Of a stretch of 64,000 nucleotides of DNA, positions 15,459 through 23,506 are shown piece by piece. The notes under the pieces were generated by a model, which saw nothing but the letters and a program-made list of their open reading frames with translations, did no database searches and had not been told where the DNA came from. Position numbers and translations under genes: made by a program. This DNA is from Chryseobacterium artocarpi (GTDB taxonomy: Bacteria > Bacteroidota > Bacteroidia > Flavobacteriales > Weeksellaceae), in the NCBI RefSeq assembly GCF_001684975.1, contig NZ_MAYH01000023.1:372001-436000 (forward strand), written 5' to 3'. Numbering within the stretch: position 1 is the first letter of the stretch; every line of letters starts with the position of its first letter.

Positions 15459-16064
15459 CTATAGTTCTGAGATTTTCTTTCTGAAATACTGATTGGTTTC
15501 CACGATGAGCTCATAGTTAGCCCGTTTCAGTCTCTGGCTGATAGAAGACTGTGAAATAGCAAATCTTTTGGCAAGATCTTCCTGGGTAATATCCTGGTTC
15601 ATAATCATTTCGTGAATGATTTCTGAAGTAGCCATTGTCCAGTTGTCAAAATCCTTTGATGACCATTTCAGAAGGATATTCAGATCCCTGTCTACAGCAT
15701 CGTTGGACGTTTTGATGGCAACGGTATGTCCATCGTTTTTAAGGTCGTTCAATAGCCTTCCTGAATGTACATAAGCGGTACCATTGGATTCGGTAATTTT
15801 CTCAGATGAAAAACTTTCTTCTCCAATACCTATGGCAATCCTCACATCGAGATTTTCCTGACTTTTAATAAGAGATTTAATGGCTAGAAAATGCCAGAAG
15901 ACAGAGTCTATACTACATTTAAACTGAAATTCATCCCCTCTGTAAATTTCCCATGTATCAGGAGCGCTCCCCCAATTTTCGAGAAGATTTTTCAGCTTGG
16001 TGATCCAAACTTCAGTATCTGCATGTTGTGAATTTATAATATCACCGGTAATGACCGCTATCAT
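15459..16064 (-). CDS. SatD-family protein with C-terminal helix-turn-helix
   Basis: 201 residues. MIAVITGDIINSQ at the N-terminus and a GDEFQFK segment match SatD-family proteins; ITQEDLAKRFAISQSSISQR near residues 155-175 is a helix-turn-helix, so it probably binds DNA. The start at 16064 is only 4 nt from a -7 element (16069-16076), which would make the mRNA almost leaderless. Three TATAAG-N8-CTTATA repeats spaced exactly 29 bp apart lie directly upstream, as expected for autoregulation. Its effector is unknown. Confidence 0.75.
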   Translation of the reverse strand: MIAVITGDIINSQHADTEVWITKLKNLLENWGSAPDTWEIYRGDEFQFKCSIDSVFWHFLAIKSLIKSQENLDVRIAIGIGEESFSSEKITESNGTAYVHSGRLLNDLKNDGHTVAIKTSNDAVDRDLNILLKWSSKDFDNWTMATSEIIHEMIMNQDITQEDLAKRFAISQSSISQRLKRANYELIVETNQYFRKKISEL

Positions 16065-16068
16065 ACTG

Positions 16069-16150
16069 CAAATATAAGCATAATTACTTATATATAAAAA
16101 ATATAAGCAAAAACACTTATAGATATTGATTATTAGTGAATATGCTTATA
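16069..16150 (-). promoter_or_regulatory. SatD promoter with three phased operator-like inverted repeats
   Basis: TATAAG-N8-CTTATA occurs at 16073-16092 and 16102-16121, and TATTAG-N8-CTTATA (one mismatch) at 16131-16150. Centres are 29 bp apart in both intervals. The first site overlaps TATATTTG, a -7 element on the minus strand (16069-16076), so binding there would block initiation. The SatD HTH protein encoded next door is the obvious candidate binder. Confidence 0.65.
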
Positions 16151-16284
16151 TCGATTATATCGTAAACATAAGGTTTTGAAGGCTTTAAAGGAATTTATAA
16201 AATTATAAAAAAGTAAAAAGATGATTGATTTTTTTTACAACTCATGAATATTAACTCAACTTTTTTAATATTTTTTCATTCTGG

Positions 16285-16372
16285 GAGCTGTTTCCCGCTA
16301 TTCACTCATACTCCTCGCGCCAGGCTTTTCCTCCACTGCTGTGGGGTAACCGTTACTATCGGGGCTAAGGAG
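16285..16372. repeat. GC-rich intergenic repeat-like element
   Basis: A GC-richer block inside AT-rich DNA, with GGGAGCTGTTTCCCGCTATT on the left and CTATCGGGGCTAAGGAG on the right. It has no ORF and no tRNA cloverleaf. Its form recalls dispersed intergenic elements seen in Chryseobacterium genomes (from memory, unchecked). Only one copy lies in this window. Confidence 0.4.
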
Positions 16373-16405
16373 TCATTGTACAAAGCAAAGCGATCTCATT
16401 ATAAA

Positions 16406-16440
16406 AAAACCTCATAGATTTTAAAAATCTATGAGGTTTA
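16406..16440 (-). terminator. Terminator downstream of endonuclease I gene
   Basis: AAACCTCATAGATT pairs perfectly with AATCTATGAGGTTT around a TTTAAA-type loop; the A run on its left becomes a T run on the minus strand. Confidence 0.8.
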
Positions 16441-16471
16441 CGCATCGTATGAAGGTAAAATATACCTTGAT

Positions 16472-18346
16472 TTATTTCTTTATAAATTGCTGTACTTTAT
16501 CATCCAATCTCAGAAGATAAACTCCTGCAGGAATTCCTTGTACAGAAATGTTTTTCTTATTTCTAAACGGATCTTTTTCCGTGTAAACTACTTTTCCTGA
16601 GAAATCAATGATTTGTGCAGTTTTTACCTTTTCAGTCTCCCCGCTTACATAAATATTTTCAGAGACTGGGTTTGGGTAAATCTTAAACTCTTTATTAATT
16701 GAAGTAATAAGCTCCGAAGTAGATAGGGTTCCCCCCAGATCCTGACAATAATCTACCGGATAAATATCCCATTCCGTACTATTAAAAGAACTTGAAGGCT
16801 GACTAACAGAAGTTTTTCTGTATAAAGAAACATCTTTTAAGGTAGAAGCATTGGACTGATTTTTAATTCCTAAAGCATCAACTGTTGTTGATTTATATCT
16901 CAATTCATAATATTTATCTCCGTCATAAGCTAATTGAGGCGCTGCCGTCACAAATCTTGCCTGTTCCATATTGAAACATGTTAAATTAGACCTTGGATTT
17001 AAAATTACGATCTTTTCATTATTTTGTATCATCCCTTCCATTTCAAAGCCGGCAGGAAAATAATAATTAGAATTACCGTATGCCTGAACAGACAGTTTAT
17101 AATCTTTAAGATCTACAGGATGACCTGTTTTATTCGTGATTTCTATTGCTTTATTATCAGATGTTCCTTCAATATATTTAGAAATAAACAGATCTTTTGC
17201 AAAGCCATCCGAAGCAACAGTATTTACAACAACAGCATTACTGTCTGATGAATTCAAATATCCATTATCATAAGACTTCACGGTATAAGTATAGGAAGAA
17301 GAAGGATTGAGATGATCAATAACCAGTGTTGTTGACTTGGTGGAGCTTAAAAACACTCCATTCTGGTAAATATTATACCCAATCACATCTGAACTTGTAC
17401 TTGGTGACCAGCTTAAGGTTGTAAAATAGGCGCCGGTTTGCCCTGCTGTTACATTTAAGGGAGCCTGAGGAACAATTGCATCCGGTGTCTGATTCCATAT
17501 TTCGTTTACCCATTGTGGATTATCAATGAAAGGATTTCTATTCTTTTGGATAGCAAACACCGCATTATTTCTGTTGATTTCTCTTGGAGAAACCGGATCC
17601 TGCTGATGCCATTGAAGAAGCATAGCAATATATGGTGCATCAAATGCCCTTTCTATTGTTCCATCAAGAGCAGACCTGTCTACTGCCGGATTAATATTAG
17701 TCGAATAATTAAATGATGGCAACTTGTTTTCATAGCGGACAACAAAGTACAACAGCATTCTGGCTACATCACCTTTAAATTCATCAATAGGCTCATACAC
17801 CCTATTTGTATAAGCATAATTTGGAATGGCGCTATTGGCAATTTTTGAAGTATTCGTAAAGGTGTAATGCAACGTTGAATTACCAATACCATAAGGGTAA
17901 TTGTTTCTCAGTTGGTTAATTTTAGCGTCCGTAGGAATTACAAAATGTAAATCAGAAAACATAGGATAGCTACTGCTAAATGTACTCTGAGGCACAGCAT
18001 GCTCTCTGTTGTACCCCTCTCCTTCACCACCTGTACTACTAATAAGGTTGGCTGAAGTATATTCATAAGCATCAGGACCAGTAGGATTTTCAGAATAAAT
18101 ATCTAACAAAATGGTACTATTGTTAGCTTGTGTATGACCATCATAATACCAGTCAAGATCAGTCTGATTGTAAAATCCGGGAAGATCATCATAATGCCAG
18201 TTGATATTTTTTTTAGAGATAATCTCATGAACCTTTGTTTTCAGGGCATAGCCTGTAAGTCCTGCTGTTCCGTCATAATAACCGGCAGGAGCCTGCGCGA
18301 AAATATAAGAGGATATCAAAATAATAGGAAGTAGAATTTTTTTCAT
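16472..18346 (-). CDS. Secreted endonuclease I with FN3, lamin-tail-like and T9SS sorting domains
   Basis: 624 residues. Signal peptide MKKILLPIILISSYIFAQ is followed by an endonuclease I domain (about 20-290) with NREHAVPQS and DLHFVIPTDAKINQLRNNYP, the His-Asn metal-dependent nuclease core. A fibronectin type III domain follows (about 293-375), then a lamin-tail-like module (about 380-480, ISKYIEGTSDNKAIEITN). The C-terminus (about 550-624, KIYPNPVSENIYV to the end) is a type A T9SS sorting domain, so the protein is exported across the outer membrane. Its likely role is degradation of extracellular DNA or RNA. It is monocistronic. Confidence 0.9.
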   Translation of the reverse strand: MKKILLPIILISSYIFAQAPAGYYDGTAGLTGYALKTKVHEIISKKNINWHYDDLPGFYNQTDLDWYYDGHTQANNSTILLDIYSENPTGPDAYEYTSANLISSTGGEGEGYNREHAVPQSTFSSSYPMFSDLHFVIPTDAKINQLRNNYPYGIGNSTLHYTFTNTSKIANSAIPNYAYTNRVYEPIDEFKGDVARMLLYFVVRYENKLPSFNYSTNINPAVDRSALDGTIERAFDAPYIAMLLQWHQQDPVSPREINRNNAVFAIQKNRNPFIDNPQWVNEIWNQTPDAIVPQAPLNVTAGQTGAYFTTLSWSPSTSSDVIGYNIYQNGVFLSSTKSTTLVIDHLNPSSSYTYTVKSYDNGYLNSSDSNAVVVNTVASDGFAKDLFISKYIEGTSDNKAIEITNKTGHPVDLKDYKLSVQAYGNSNYYFPAGFEMEGMIQNNEKIVILNPRSNLTCFNMEQARFVTAAPQLAYDGDKYYELRYKSTTVDALGIKNQSNASTLKDVSLYRKTSVSQPSSSFNSTEWDIYPVDYCQDLGGTLSTSELITSINKEFKIYPNPVSENIYVSGETEKVKTAQIIDFSGKVVYTEKDPFRNKKNISVQGIPAGVYLLRLDDKVQQFIKK

Positions 18347-18539
18347 GCCTTAAAAATTGGGAGGCTAAATTAGTGAAATAAAATACGCAAAAACCTGAAT
18401 ATTTTATTACGAATATATTAAATTATAAAAATATAAAAAACTGGAAATTAAAATATTGGAAATTGCCCTATTATGGTTTGAATAATTTTCTTTAGCATTC
18501 CGCCAATTTAATTATCTTTGGGAACTAACTATTATCAAT

Positions 18540-19679
18540 ATGAATACAGAGACAATTGACAACATCAAAATGATAGCGGAGACAGCTAGAGAATTTGCAG
18601 AAAAGAATATCCGACCAAATATTATGGAGTGGGATGAGAGCCAGACTTTTCCGAAAGACTTATTTCACCAACTTGGAGAAATGGGCTTCATGGGAATCGT
18701 AGTGCCTGAGCAATATGGAGGTTCCGGACTGGGCTATCACGAATATGTTGCTATTTTGGATGAAATTTCCCAAGTAGATCCTTCTATTGGACTTTCTGTA
18801 GCAGCACACAATTCTCTTTGTACAAATCATATTTATGAGTTTGGAAATGAAGAACAGAGAAATAAATGGCTTCCTCAATTGGCATCCGGAAAAGTAATCG
18901 GAGCTTGGGGATTGACAGAGCACAATACAGGTTCCGATTCTGGTGGTATGTCTACAACTGCTGTGAAAGACGGTGACGAATGGATCATCAATGGAGCTAA
19001 AAACTTTATTACCCACGCTATTTCAGGAGATATTGCTGTGGTAATGACAAGAACAGGAGAAAAAGGAGCTAAAAATAACTCTACAGCTTTCGTTTTAGAA
19101 AAAGGAATGCCAGGTTTCACTTCCGGTAAAAAAGAAAACAAACTGGGAATGCGTGCTTCTGAAACTGCTGAATTAATTTTCGATAATGTACGTGTACCGG
19201 ATTCTCACCGTTTAGGAGAAGTAGGTGAAGGTTTCAAGCAGGCTATGAAAATATTAGATGGTGGTAGAATTTCTATTGCTGCTTTAAGTTTAGGTACGGC
19301 AAGAGGAGCTTATAAAGCCGCTTTAAAATATGCTAAAGAAAGACATCAGTTTGGAAAATCAATCTCTGAATTCCAGGCAATAAACTTCATGCTTGCTGAT
19401 ATGGCTACTGAAATTGATGCTGCTGAACTTTTGATCCAAAGAGCTTCTACATTGAAAAATGCTAAGCAAAAAATGACAAAAGAAGGTGCAATGGCAAAAT
19501 TATATGCTTCTGAAGCTTGTGTAAGAATTTCTAACAATGCGGTTCAGATCTTCGGAGGTTACGGATATACAAAGGACTTCCCTGCTGAGAAATTCTACAG
19601 AGATTCTAAGCTTTGTACTATTGGAGAAGGAACTTCTGAAATCCAGAGATTGGTGATCGGAAGAGATATTACAAAATAA
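18540..19679 (+). CDS. Acyl-CoA dehydrogenase
   Basis: 379 residues. This FAD enzyme introduces the alpha-beta double bond in an acyl-CoA, probably short-chain or branched-chain, passing electrons to ETF. Visible features are WGLTEHNTGSDSGGM (FAD/substrate binding), the ARGAYKAALKYAKERHQFG signature, and Glu363 in CTIGEGTSEIQR as the likely catalytic base. Length is standard. A TATCTTTG -7-like element at 18513-18520 lies just upstream. The DinB gene follows after 17 nt in the same direction, probably in one transcript. Confidence 0.9.
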   Translation: MNTETIDNIKMIAETAREFAEKNIRPNIMEWDESQTFPKDLFHQLGEMGFMGIVVPEQYGGSGLGYHEYVAILDEISQVDPSIGLSVAAHNSLCTNHIYEFGNEEQRNKWLPQLASGKVIGAWGLTEHNTGSDSGGMSTTAVKDGDEWIINGAKNFITHAISGDIAVVMTRTGEKGAKNNSTAFVLEKGMPGFTSGKKENKLGMRASETAELIFDNVRVPDSHRLGEVGEGFKQAMKILDGGRISIAALSLGTARGAYKAALKYAKERHQFGKSISEFQAINFMLADMATEIDAAELLIQRASTLKNAKQKMTKEGAMAKLYASEACVRISNNAVQIFGGYGYTKDFPAEKFYRDSKLCTIGEGTSEIQRLVIGRDITK

Positions 19680-19696
19680 CTTTAATCCTCATACAA

Positions 19697-20194
19697 ATGA
19701 TCAAACAGGCACTTTTAGGTGAATTTTTGCATGAAGCAGAAAACACCAGAAAAATTTTAAAAGCAATCCCTGACAGCGCTTTAGACTGGAAACCGTCTGA
19801 GAAAAACTGGACAACAGCTCAGTTAGCTTCTCACATTGCTGAAGTTTACAACTGGTACGACTCTACCTTCAACCAGGATGTTTTTGACATGGGAGAATAT
19901 CAATACGACAAAGGTGATATCTCCAAAGCTGAAAATATTCTTGCCAAATTTGAAGAAAATGTAGCTCAGGCACAAAAAGTTCTTGAAAATTCAGATGAAA
20001 ACACTTATTTCAATGAATGGAAAATGGAAATGAACGGAAATGTACTTTTCCCTCCTTCACCAAAAGTTCAGGTTGTAAGAGGTTTTCTGTTTAATCATTT
20101 GTACCATCACAGAGGTGAACTGGTTGTTTATCTAAGATCTACCGGTAATAAGGTTCCCGGACTTTACGGACCCACCGCTGATGATAAGATGTAA
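19697..20194 (+). CDS. DinB-family putative metal-dependent protein
   Basis: 165 residues with a DinB four-helix bundle pattern. Candidate metal ligands are His in ASHIAEVYNWY and His residues in NHLYHHRGELVVYLR near the C-terminus. Relatives include thiol-dependent S-transferases, but the substrate here is unknown. It starts 17 nt after the acyl-CoA dehydrogenase stop and is probably cotranscribed with it. It ends at a clear terminator. Confidence 0.8.
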   Translation: MIKQALLGEFLHEAENTRKILKAIPDSALDWKPSEKNWTTAQLASHIAEVYNWYDSTFNQDVFDMGEYQYDKGDISKAENILAKFEENVAQAQKVLENSDENTYFNEWKMEMNGNVLFPPSPKVQVVRGFLFNHLYHHRGELVVYLRSTGNKVPGLYGPTADDKM

Positions 20195-20218
20195 ATACAA
20201 TCATTTTATTTGATATAC

Positions 20219-20252
20219 GAATGCCATATGTTTTATACATGTGGCATTTTTC
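20219..20252 (+). terminator. Terminator of the acd-DinB unit
   Basis: AATGCCATATG and CATGTGGCATT form a stem with one G-T pair around TTTTATA, followed by TTTTCTTTT. Confidence 0.75.
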
Positions 20253-20396
20253 TTTTCTGGAAACGTCTTTTCAATCATATACAATGTTCTACATAGTAAA
20301 TTAAACATAAAGTCTAAAATTTTCTTAAATAATTTTGTTTTTCGTAATATATTTTTTATTAATTTCGATTTACCATAATAAAAACAAATATTTAAT

Positions 20397-23330
20397 ATGA
20401 AAAGACAATTAACCCTGATTGGAATGCTCCTAATCACTGGAGTTTCCTATGCACAGACTGACCGTCTTTGGTCTCAAGACTCTAAAAGAACTTCTTCGGA
20501 GATCTTTGAAAACAAAACAAACATTAATAATCCAAAGGTTTACAGCCTCGACATCAACGGATTAAAGAACGCTTTAGCAAAAGCACCCAAAAGACTGGCA
20601 GCCGGTGAAAAATCAGAGATTATCATCTCTTTCCCAAATTCTGAAGGAAAAATGGAAAACTTCAAGGTAAGGGAAAATTCCAACTTTACTCCTGAATTGG
20701 CAGCAAAATATCCGGACATCAAATCCTACATAGGACAAGGTCTTGAAGATCCCAATTCTACAGTTTATTTCAGTGTGTCTTCACTAGGATTATCTTCAAT
20801 GGAGATATATGGTGACAGATCAGCGGTATTCATTGAGCCTTATTCAAAAGATCTTTCAACGTATGTAGTATACAAAAAGTCTGATAAGAAAGATGATTTA
20901 AGCAAATTTGAATGTACAGTAATAGATGTAGCCAAAAAAGGAGCGAATAATGCAGACCTTGCGGCAAGACCAAATGCCGATGATGCGAAATTAAGAACAT
21001 TCAGACTGGCATTGTCAACTACAGGAGAATATACAGCTTATTTCGGAGGGACAAAAGCTCAGGCTTTAGCTGCCATCAATAATACTATGACCCGTGTGAA
21101 CGGTGTTTTCGAAAAAGATTTTGCTGCAAGAATGGTATTAATTGCCAACAATGACGCTGTTATCTATACCAATGCTTCTACAGACCCTTATTCTGCCGCT
21201 TCAGGAATGAGCAGCTGGAATTCACAGTTACAAAGCACTTTAACATCTGTAATCGGAGAAGCTAATTACGATATAGGACACTTATTCGGGGCTTCCGGAG
21301 GTGGAGGAAATGCGGGTTGTATCGGTTGTATCTGTACAAATGGCTCAAAAGGTAGCGGTTACACCTCTCCTGCAGATGCCATTCCATCAGGAGATAACTT
21401 TGATATAGATTATGTGGCTCACGAAATGGGGCATCAATTCGGAGGAAATCATACTTTTTCTATGAGTAATGAAGGAACAGGAGCTAATATGGAGCCAGGT
21501 TCCGGATCTACCATCATGGGATACGCAGGGATTACCAGCCAGGATATCCAACCCCATTCTGATGCATTTTTCCATGCAATAAGCATTCAACAGATCACTA
21601 ATAATATTAAAGCTAAAACCTGCTCGGTAAATACAAATACAGGAAATTCTATTCCGACAGCTAATGCAGGTCTTGATTATACTATTCCGAAAGGAACTCC
21701 ATTTGTACTTAACGGCACAGCAACAGATGCAGACGGAGATTCTTTAACTTATATCTGGGAACAGATGGATAATGCGTCTTCTTCTCAAACAGGCGCAAGT
21801 TCGGCAGCAAGTGCTACAAAAGCTTCAGGACCTAATTTCAGATCATGGGCTCCAACTACGGTTCCTACAAGATATTTCCCAAGAATGGCTTCCATATTGA
21901 CAGGAGCAACCACAACTGCCGGTTCTGAAATTACTGTTGAAGCACTTTCTTCAGTAGCCAGAACACTCAATTTCAGATTTACCGTTCGTGATAATAAAGC
22001 AGGAGGCTCAGGAAATAACTCCGATGATGCAGTAATCACTGTTAACAGCACTGCGGGACCTTTTCTTGTAACATCACAGAATTCAGCAACTACCTATGCG
22101 GGAGGAAGCTCACAAACTGTAACATGGGATGTAGCAGGAACTACCGCTAACAATGTAAATACTGCTAACGTAGATATTCTTTGGTCTACAGACAACGGAA
22201 CTACTTGGACTACTCTATTATCAGGAACTCCAAATGATGGTTCACAGGCTGTAACAATTCCTAATGCTACTACCACTACAGGAAGAATTATGGTAAAAGG
22301 ATCTAATCATATTTTCTTTGATGTAAACAATGCCAATATTTCAGTAAATGCTGGTTCAGGAACACCTGATACTGTTGCACCTACAGCACCTACCCTTGCG
22401 GCTTCAGGAACTACCTCTACAAGCACAAACCTATCTTGGTCTGGAGCTACAGACAATGTGGGAGTTACAGGTTACGATGTATATCAAGGATCTTCATTGA
22501 TTGGTTCTACAGCTTCCACCACTCTTACTGCAACAGGATTGACTCCTTCTACAACATACAGTTTCTCTGTGAAAGCAAAAGATGCAGCAGGTAATACTTC
22601 TTCTTCAAGTAACACAGTAAGCGTTACTACTCTTGCAGGAGGAGGTACAGTTACTTATTGTTCATCTTCCGCATCTAATACAGCTGATGAAAGAATTGGA
22701 AATGTAAGCTTCGGAACGATCAATAATACGTCAACAGGAACTGCAGGTTATGAGAACTTCACTTCTGTTTCTACAAACGTTACCAGAGGGAACTCTTACA
22801 CTATCTCTATCACGCCGGTTTGGACATCTACCAAATACAGCGAAGCTTATGCTGTTTACATTGATTACAATGGTGACGGAGACTTCACAGACAGCGGAGA
22901 ATTAGTTTGGACAAAAGCTGGATCTACCACTTCTCCGGTTACAGGATCTATTACGATTCCTGCAACTGCTGCAATTGGCTCAACAAGAATGAGAGTCATG
23001 ATGAAGTACAGCTCAATCCCTACATCTTCATGTGAAGCTTATACCTATGGACAAGTGGAAGATTATACGGTGAATATCGTTTCTTCAGGAAGAGGTGATT
23101 TGTCTAACACTAATGATCTGATCACAGGTATTAAGCTATATCCGAACCCTGCAAAAGATATCATGCATATTTCAAATACATCATCTGAAGATTACAAAAT
23201 CTTCGATATGGGTGGAAAACTAATTGACTCAGGAAAACTTCAGAGAGGTACAGTAAATGTAAGTAACCTGGTAAAAGGTGCTTACATGCTCCAAGTTGGA
23301 GAAAAGGCTCAAAGATTCATTAAGAACTAA
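20397..23330 (+). CDS. Secreted reprolysin-like metzincin protease with FN3, GEVED and T9SS domains
   Basis: 977 residues. Signal peptide MKRQLTLIGMLLITGVSYAQ and a propeptide precede a metzincin domain. HEMGHQFGGNH (residues 342-352) gives the three zinc-binding His and the catalytic Glu, and STIMGYAGI is the Met-turn. Beta-rich modules follow, then FN3 (about 656-746), a GEVED domain (about 755-890, with YIDYNGDGDF), and a T9SS type A sorting domain (about 905-977, KLYPNPAKDIMHIS). It would act as an extracellular endopeptidase. It is a tandem paralog of the next gene, which lacks FN3 and GEVED. A TAATTTTG -7-like box lies at 20330-20337. Confidence 0.92.
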   Translation: MKRQLTLIGMLLITGVSYAQTDRLWSQDSKRTSSEIFENKTNINNPKVYSLDINGLKNALAKAPKRLAAGEKSEIIISFPNSEGKMENFKVRENSNFTPELAAKYPDIKSYIGQGLEDPNSTVYFSVSSLGLSSMEIYGDRSAVFIEPYSKDLSTYVVYKKSDKKDDLSKFECTVIDVAKKGANNADLAARPNADDAKLRTFRLALSTTGEYTAYFGGTKAQALAAINNTMTRVNGVFEKDFAARMVLIANNDAVIYTNASTDPYSAASGMSSWNSQLQSTLTSVIGEANYDIGHLFGASGGGGNAGCIGCICTNGSKGSGYTSPADAIPSGDNFDIDYVAHEMGHQFGGNHTFSMSNEGTGANMEPGSGSTIMGYAGITSQDIQPHSDAFFHAISIQQITNNIKAKTCSVNTNTGNSIPTANAGLDYTIPKGTPFVLNGTATDADGDSLTYIWEQMDNASSSQTGASSAASATKASGPNFRSWAPTTVPTRYFPRMASILTGATTTAGSEITVEALSSVARTLNFRFTVRDNKAGGSGNNSDDAVITVNSTAGPFLVTSQNSATTYAGGSSQTVTWDVAGTTANNVNTANVDILWSTDNGTTWTTLLSGTPNDGSQAVTIPNATTTTGRIMVKGSNHIFFDVNNANISVNAGSGTPDTVAPTAPTLAASGTTSTSTNLSWSGATDNVGVTGYDVYQGSSLIGSTASTTLTATGLTPSTTYSFSVKAKDAAGNTSSSSNTVSVTTLAGGGTVTYCSSSASNTADERIGNVSFGTINNTSTGTAGYENFTSVSTNVTRGNSYTISITPVWTSTKYSEAYAVYIDYNGDGDFTDSGELVWTKAGSTTSPVTGSITIPATAAIGSTRMRVMMKYSSIPTSSCEAYTYGQVEDYTVNIVSSGRGDLSNTNDLITGIKLYPNPAKDIMHISNTSSEDYKIFDMGGKLIDSGKLQRGTVNVSNLVKGAYMLQVGEKAQRFIKN

Positions 23331-23357
23331 TAGTCTATTAAAATTTTAAACGATGTG

Positions 23358-23390
23358 AAGACTGCTCTGTATAAGGGCAGTCTTTTTTTT
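23358..23390 (+). terminator. Terminator between the two metzincin genes
   Basis: AAGACTGCTCT and AGGGCAGTCTT form a stem around GTATA, followed by eight T residues; the paralogs are therefore separate transcripts. Confidence 0.8.
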
Positions 23391-23506
23391 ATTTATTATC
23401 AACGAGTTATACATTTCACTTATTTCTTATTTTAAATTATTCTAAAGAAAAATTATTTTTTTACTAATATTTTAACTAGTTTTGAACTGCAAAAATTCAC
23501 GGCAAC

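Noticed and set aside
16285..16372. Possible tRNA
   Set aside because: No cloverleaf, no anticodon stem pairing and no T-loop motif could be found.
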